DNA from: an uncultured Allomuricauda sp.
GTDB taxonomy: Bacteria; Bacteroidota; Bacteroidia; Flavobacteriales; Flavobacteriaceae
Assembly (NCBI RefSeq): GCF_947495325.1
Contig: NZ_CANLYK010000001.1
Span: 1,302,001 to 1,366,000 of the forward strand
Length of the DNA stretch: 64,000 bases
Direction of reading: 5' to 3'
A program made the translations under genes and the position numbers. The number at the start of each line of letters is the position of its first letter. Positions within the stretch are counted from its first letter, which is position 1. Below are positions 61,292-64,000 of the stretch, piece by piece. A model generated the notes under the pieces. That model saw nothing but the letters and a program-made list of their open reading frames with translations, did not search any database and was not told the DNA's origin.

Positions 61292-61726
61292 TTATTCTTC
61301 CTCATCAGAAGTGGGAGCTGCGTCTTCGTCATCAGATTCGGAAAAATCAGCGATTTTATTATCCAACAAGATGTTATACCATTGTATGATTTTTTTAATG
61401 TCGCTGGCATACACTCTATCTTCATCGTAATTGGGCAAAACCTCAAAAAAATACTCCTCTAGCTGAATTTTTTCAGCCTTATGGCTAATGGCAGTTTTTT
61501 TTCCACCTTCTTTATCTTTCATTTTTTGAAAGACCTCTCTTAGCGGTACTTCTTCTTCTAGGGTATAAATCGCTATTTCGGACAATACGCTTACATTACT
61601 ACGCATTCCCACGGTAACACGCTTTCCGTCCAACAAGGATTCTCCCACAAAACCACTCCTAGTTTGGGTCAATAATTTAAAAAGTCCTGGTTTACCACCA
61701 ATTGATAAAATCTTATCCAGTGCCAT
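61292..61726 (-). CDS. DUF5606 protein
   Basis: 144 residues. N-terminal ALDKILSIGGKPGLFKLLTQTRSGFVGESL is the family signature and forms a small beta domain; the C-terminus is acidic (SESDDEDAAPTSDEEE). No signal or membrane segment. The family is restricted to Bacteroidota and has no known function; it is constant next to def, so a link with translation or nascent-chain handling is possible. It lies 54 bases downstream of def on the same strand. Confidence 0.88.
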   Translation of the reverse strand: MALDKILSIGGKPGLFKLLTQTRSGFVGESLLDGKRVTVGMRSNVSVLSEIAIYTLEEEVPLREVFQKMKDKEGGKKTAISHKAEKIQLEEYFFEVLPNYDEDRVYASDIKKIIQWYNILLDNKIADFSESDDEDAAPTSDEEE

Positions 61727-61746
61727 TTGTTTTATTTTTATGCGCG

Positions 61747-61754
61747 CAAAAATA
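61747..61754 (-). promoter_or_regulatory. Candidate -7 element TATTTTTG upstream of the DUF5606 gene
   Basis: On the minus strand TATTTTTG matches TAnnTTTG 20 bases before the ATG at 61726. It may give DUF5606 a promoter of its own within the ruvX-def unit. No TTG at the correct distance. Confidence 0.3.
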
Positions 61755-61780
61755 TACTTTTATCCCAAACGCAGTTTTTT

Positions 61781-62371
61781 TTAACGTCCTTTTTTGATAT
61801 TGGGAAATCTCATTTTATAATCCACACTGATTTTTCCCTTGGAAATCTTATCCAATCTACTCTTTAAAAGTCTTTTCTTAAGCGATGATAGTTTATCGGT
61901 AAATAGAATTCCTTCAATATGATCGTATTCGTGCTGAATTACCCTTGCCAAAAGCCCATCATACGTTTCGGTATGCTCTTTAAAATTTTCATCGAAATAA
62001 GATATTGTAATTGTAGGTTTTCTTTTTACATCTTCCCGTATATCTGGAATACTTAAACAACCCTCATTAAAATCCCATTCATTGCCGCTTTCTTCTTCAA
62101 TTTTTGCATTGATAAAGACTTTCTTGAACCCGTTTAAAGCTTCTTGATCTTCTTTACTTAGTTCTTCATCATCAGAAAAAGGGGTGGTATCCACCAAAAA
62201 CAAACGGATAGGAAGGCCTATCTGGGGCGCCGCCAAACCAACACCATGGGCATTGTACATGGTCTCCCACATATTGACGATCAATTCATCCAGTTTGGGA
62301 TAATCTGTAGAAACATTTTTAGCTACTTTCCGCAAAACAGGTTCTCCGTAGGCAACAATGGGTAAAATCAT
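61781..62371 (-). CDS. def: Peptide deformylase
   Basis: 196 residues. It removes the N-formyl group from nascent chains. The metal ligands are Cys105 in EGCLSIP and His147, His151 in QHEYDH with catalytic Glu148; GVGLAAPQIG supplies the Gln49-50 region. Compared with E. coli (169 residues) it has an acidic insertion around 65-80 (FSDDEELSKEDQEALNG), typical of Bacteroidota. It starts 4 bases after ruvX on the minus strand. Confidence 0.96.
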   Translation of the reverse strand: MILPIVAYGEPVLRKVAKNVSTDYPKLDELIVNMWETMYNAHGVGLAAPQIGLPIRLFLVDTTPFSDDEELSKEDQEALNGFKKVFINAKIEEESGNEWDFNEGCLSIPDIREDVKRKPTITISYFDENFKEHTETYDGLLARVIQHEYDHIEGILFTDKLSSLKKRLLKSRLDKISKGKISVDYKMRFPNIKKGR

Positions 62372-62375
62372 AACT

Positions 62376-62786
62376 TTAAACTCTATTTAGATATGCTTGC
62401 AAAATTAGCGTGGCGCTTATTTCATCTACCAATGCCTTATTTTGTCTTTTTTTCTTTTTCATACCACTATCCAACATCGACTGAAATGCCATTTTGGAAG
62501 TAAATCTTTCATCTTGGCGCTCTACTTGAACCGTTGGAAACTTAGTGGTCAGTTTTTTTAAGAAAGGTTGAATCAATTCTTCGGATTCCGATGGTGTATT
62601 ATCCATTTGTTTGGGAAGCCCTACTACAAATTTTTCCACGGTTTCTTTTTCAAGATATTCCGAAAGAAAAGTCATCAAATCATTTGTCCCAACGGTAGTT
62701 AACCCAGAAGCTATTAACTGAAGCTCATCAGTAACCGCTATTCCGGTTCTTACTTTTCCAAAATCCAATGCCAGAATTCTTGCCAA
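62376..62786 (-). CDS. ruvX: Holliday junction resolvase-like / 16S rRNA-processing protein RuvX (YqgF)
   Basis: 136 residues, RNase H fold. ARILALDFGKVRTGIAVTD gives the first catalytic Asp (Asp8); VERQDERFTSKMA and the last acidic motif KALVDEISATLIL complete the site. Proteins of this family process the 5' end of 16S rRNA and were named for resolvase similarity. It heads the leftward ruvX-def-DUF5606 unit and diverges from dapD. Confidence 0.92.
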   Translation of the reverse strand: MARILALDFGKVRTGIAVTDELQLIASGLTTVGTNDLMTFLSEYLEKETVEKFVVGLPKQMDNTPSESEELIQPFLKKLTTKFPTVQVERQDERFTSKMAFQSMLDSGMKKKKRQNKALVDEISATLILQAYLNRV

Positions 62787-62861
62787 GTCTAAATTTTTGG
62801 CAAAAATAAACCTAAAAATGTTATGCCATTAAAATATGGGGCAATATTCTAATTAGCCGAT

Positions 62862-62869
62862 TATCTTTG
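62862..62869 (+). promoter_or_regulatory. Candidate -7 element TATCTTTG upstream of dapD
   Basis: Matches TAnnTTTG and would start transcription near 62875, about a dozen bases before the dapD ATG at 62887. A TATTTTTG on the minus strand at 62801-62808 could serve ruvX, so the 100-base gap probably holds a divergent promoter pair. Confidence 0.45.
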
Positions 62870-62886
62870 TCAAAATTTCAAAAAAA

Positions 62887-63702
62887 ATGACACAGCTTAA
62901 AGCACTTATAGAAAAGGCTTGGGATAATAGAGAATTGTTAAAAGAAGAGGAAACCCAAAATGCAATCAGGGAAGTAATCAACTTGATAGATTTAGGAAAG
63001 TTAAGATGTGCAGAGCCTACGGAAGGTGGATGGCAAATTAATGAATGGGTCAAAAAAGGTGTAGTACTTTATTTTCCAATTCAGAAGATGGAAGTGTTGG
63101 AAGCTGGTATTTTTGAATATCATGATAAAATTCCATTAAAAAGAGGGTATAAGGAAAAGGGAGTTCGTGTGGTTCCCCATGCAGTGGCTAGACATGGAGC
63201 CTATATTTCCAAAGGAACCATTTTAATGCCCAGTTATGTAAATATCGGTGCTTATGTGGATGAAGGAACTATGGTGGATACATGGGCTACCGTGGGTAGT
63301 TGTGCACAAATAGGAAAAAATGTCCATCTAAGTGGTGGGGTTGGCATTGGTGGTGTTCTAGAACCGTTGCAGGCGGCTCCTGTAATTATTGAGGATAATG
63401 CCTTTATTGGTTCTAGATGTATTGTTGTAGAAGGTGTGCGTGTTGAAAAAGAGGCAGTTTTGGGAGCAAATGTAGTTTTAACCGCTTCTACCAAGATTAT
63501 TGATGTAACCGGGAATGAACCTGTTGAGTTAAAAGGAAGAGTTCCTGCGAGATCAGTAGTTATTCCAGGCAGTTATACCAAAAAATTTGCGGCTGGAGAA
63601 TTTCAAGTACCTTGTGCTTTAATAATTGGAAAAAGAAAAGAAAGTACCGACAAGAAAACCTCACTAAACAATGCCCTTAGGGAACATGATGTTGCAGTTT
63701 AA
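62887..63702 (+). CDS. dapD: 2,3,4,5-tetrahydropyridine-2,6-dicarboxylate N-succinyltransferase
   Basis: 271 residues. It transfers succinyl from succinyl-CoA to tetrahydrodipicolinate in lysine and diaminopimelate synthesis. An N-terminal helical domain (about 1-100) precedes the left-handed beta helix with repeated hexapeptides: ISKGTILMPSYVNIGAYVDEGTMVDTWATVGSCAQIG and GVGIGGVLEPLQAAPVIIEDN are visible in part, with the catalytic Asp/Glu region around VDTWATVGS. Diaminopimelate feeds both lysine and peptidoglycan. It is followed by a glycosyltransferase gene 9 bases later. Confidence 0.95.
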   Translation: MTQLKALIEKAWDNRELLKEEETQNAIREVINLIDLGKLRCAEPTEGGWQINEWVKKGVVLYFPIQKMEVLEAGIFEYHDKIPLKRGYKEKGVRVVPHAVARHGAYISKGTILMPSYVNIGAYVDEGTMVDTWATVGSCAQIGKNVHLSGGVGIGGVLEPLQAAPVIIEDNAFIGSRCIVVEGVRVEKEAVLGANVVLTASTKIIDVTGNEPVELKGRVPARSVVIPGSYTKKFAAGEFQVPCALIIGKRKESTDKKTSLNNALREHDVAV

Positions 63703-63711
63703 TTAACTCTT

Positions 63712-64000
63712 GTGAAGAAATTTTTGGTGATTCAACAAAAGATGATCGGGGATGTACTGACCAGTACAATCCTTTGTGAACATCTTAAAATTCATTTTCC
63801 TGAATCACGGGTGCATTTTGTAATCAATGAAAACACCCAAGCCGTTGTAAAGGGCAACCCTCATATTGACAAAGTGGTCCTTTTTAAGGATCGATATAAG
63901 AAAAGTAAATTGGACTTCTATGGATTTCTTAAATCGATTAAAAAGGAAAACTATGATGTTGTCATTGACGTGTATTGCAAGTTGGAAAGTAATCTCATTA
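63712..64000 (+). CDS. Family 9 glycosyltransferase (heptosyltransferase-like), 3' end outside the window
   Basis: The frame opens at a GTG at 63712 and runs off the end, giving 96 residues. VKKFLVIQQKMIGDVLTSTI is the GT9 N-terminus (the phosphate-binding 'IGDVL' loop), then LCEHLKIHFPESRVHFVINE and the paired NPHIDKVV..FKD strand. It is probably an ADP-heptose:LPS transferase of the inner core. It starts 9 bases after dapD, so it may be read with it. Confidence 0.85.
   Translation, partial: MKKFLVIQQKMIGDVLTSTILCEHLKIHFPESRVHFVINENTQAVVKGNPHIDKVVLFKDRYKKSKLDFYGFLKSIKKENYDVVIDVYCKLESNLI

Noticed and set aside
1..64000. tRNA, rRNA, CRISPR arrays, insertion sequences, prophage and restriction or defence loci
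   Set aside because: I looked for cloverleaf ends, regular spaced repeats, transposase or integrase signatures and defence genes on both strands and saw none. A tRNA or Rfam scan could still find a small RNA that I missed.

Overview
The window is a stretch of chromosome from a member of the Bacteroidota, almost certainly a marine Flavobacteriaceae (the Maribacter, Muricauda, Arenibacter or Zobellia neighbourhood; the genus cannot be fixed by eye). The evidence is the low GC content, the absence of Shine-Dalgarno sequences, promoters of the TTG/TAnnTTTG type, lineage families (DUF349, DUF368, DUF5606, DUF2795, DUF4105/Lnb, CCC-motif membrane proteins, an OstA-like protein), a SecA without the SEC-C zinc tail, and a 6S RNA of the flavobacterial kind. 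I see no rRNA, tRNA, CRISPR array, insertion sequence or prophage.

Layout. 1-664: the end of an NTF2-like gene. 749-10030: a rightward block with an OstA-like protein, a class III aminotransferase, a TPR protein, two tandem DUF368/PopT polyprenyl-phosphate transporters, aroE and a five-repeat DUF349 protein. 10176-15050: an NTF2-like secreted protein, then a leftward set with a cytidylyltransferase-GHMP kinase fusion, a CBS protein, and the zapB-like, zapA, 6S RNA and rny cluster. 15219-20046: M23 peptidase, TonB-dependent receptor and a secreted protein. 20043-25617: cysteine desulfurase, lipoprotein, Smr protein, three small membrane proteins and recQ. 25806-31617: kdsD, tatC, lptB and pssA, together with a DUF4198 protein and an Lnb-type N-acyltransferase; most of these serve the envelope. 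31640-38669: an ABC-F ATPase, a shortened methyltransferase-like protein, a 44-residue membrane microprotein coupled to a cobalamin adenosyltransferase, DUF2795 and secA. 38837-44937: a histidine kinase, an M14 carboxypeptidase, a cluster of very small secreted or membrane proteins bracketed by palindromes, a cytoplasmic-looking M23 protein and msrA. 45056-47595: an ECF sigma factor, anti-sigma factor and surface-protein operon. 47810-54559: meaB, then a GT2, UPF0104, GT39 and PAP2 set for polyprenyl-phosphate-linked sugar chemistry, and a MATE exporter. 54755-55910: an orphan gene flanked by inverted repeats, followed by structured non-coding DNA. 55911-64000: mazG; a GH3, SGNH hydrolase and GH20 glycan-degradation operon that looks inserted beside a housekeeping block (ruvX, def, DUF5606); dapD; and the start of a family 9 glycosyltransferase.

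Most genes are housekeeping or envelope biogenesis. The window repeatedly serves the cell surface: Kdo supply (kdsD), LPS export (lptB, OstA-like), lipid-carrier recycling (PopT x2, PAP2), protein export (secA, tatC), lipoprotein acylation (Lnb) and phospholipid synthesis (pssA). The least explained parts are the small-protein cluster at 42.7-43.5 kb with paired palindromes, the inverted-repeat-flanked orphan gene at 54.8-55.7 kb, the nucleotidyltransferase-kinase fusion at 10.7-11.9 kb, and a RecQ whose zinc-site cysteines are all replaced.
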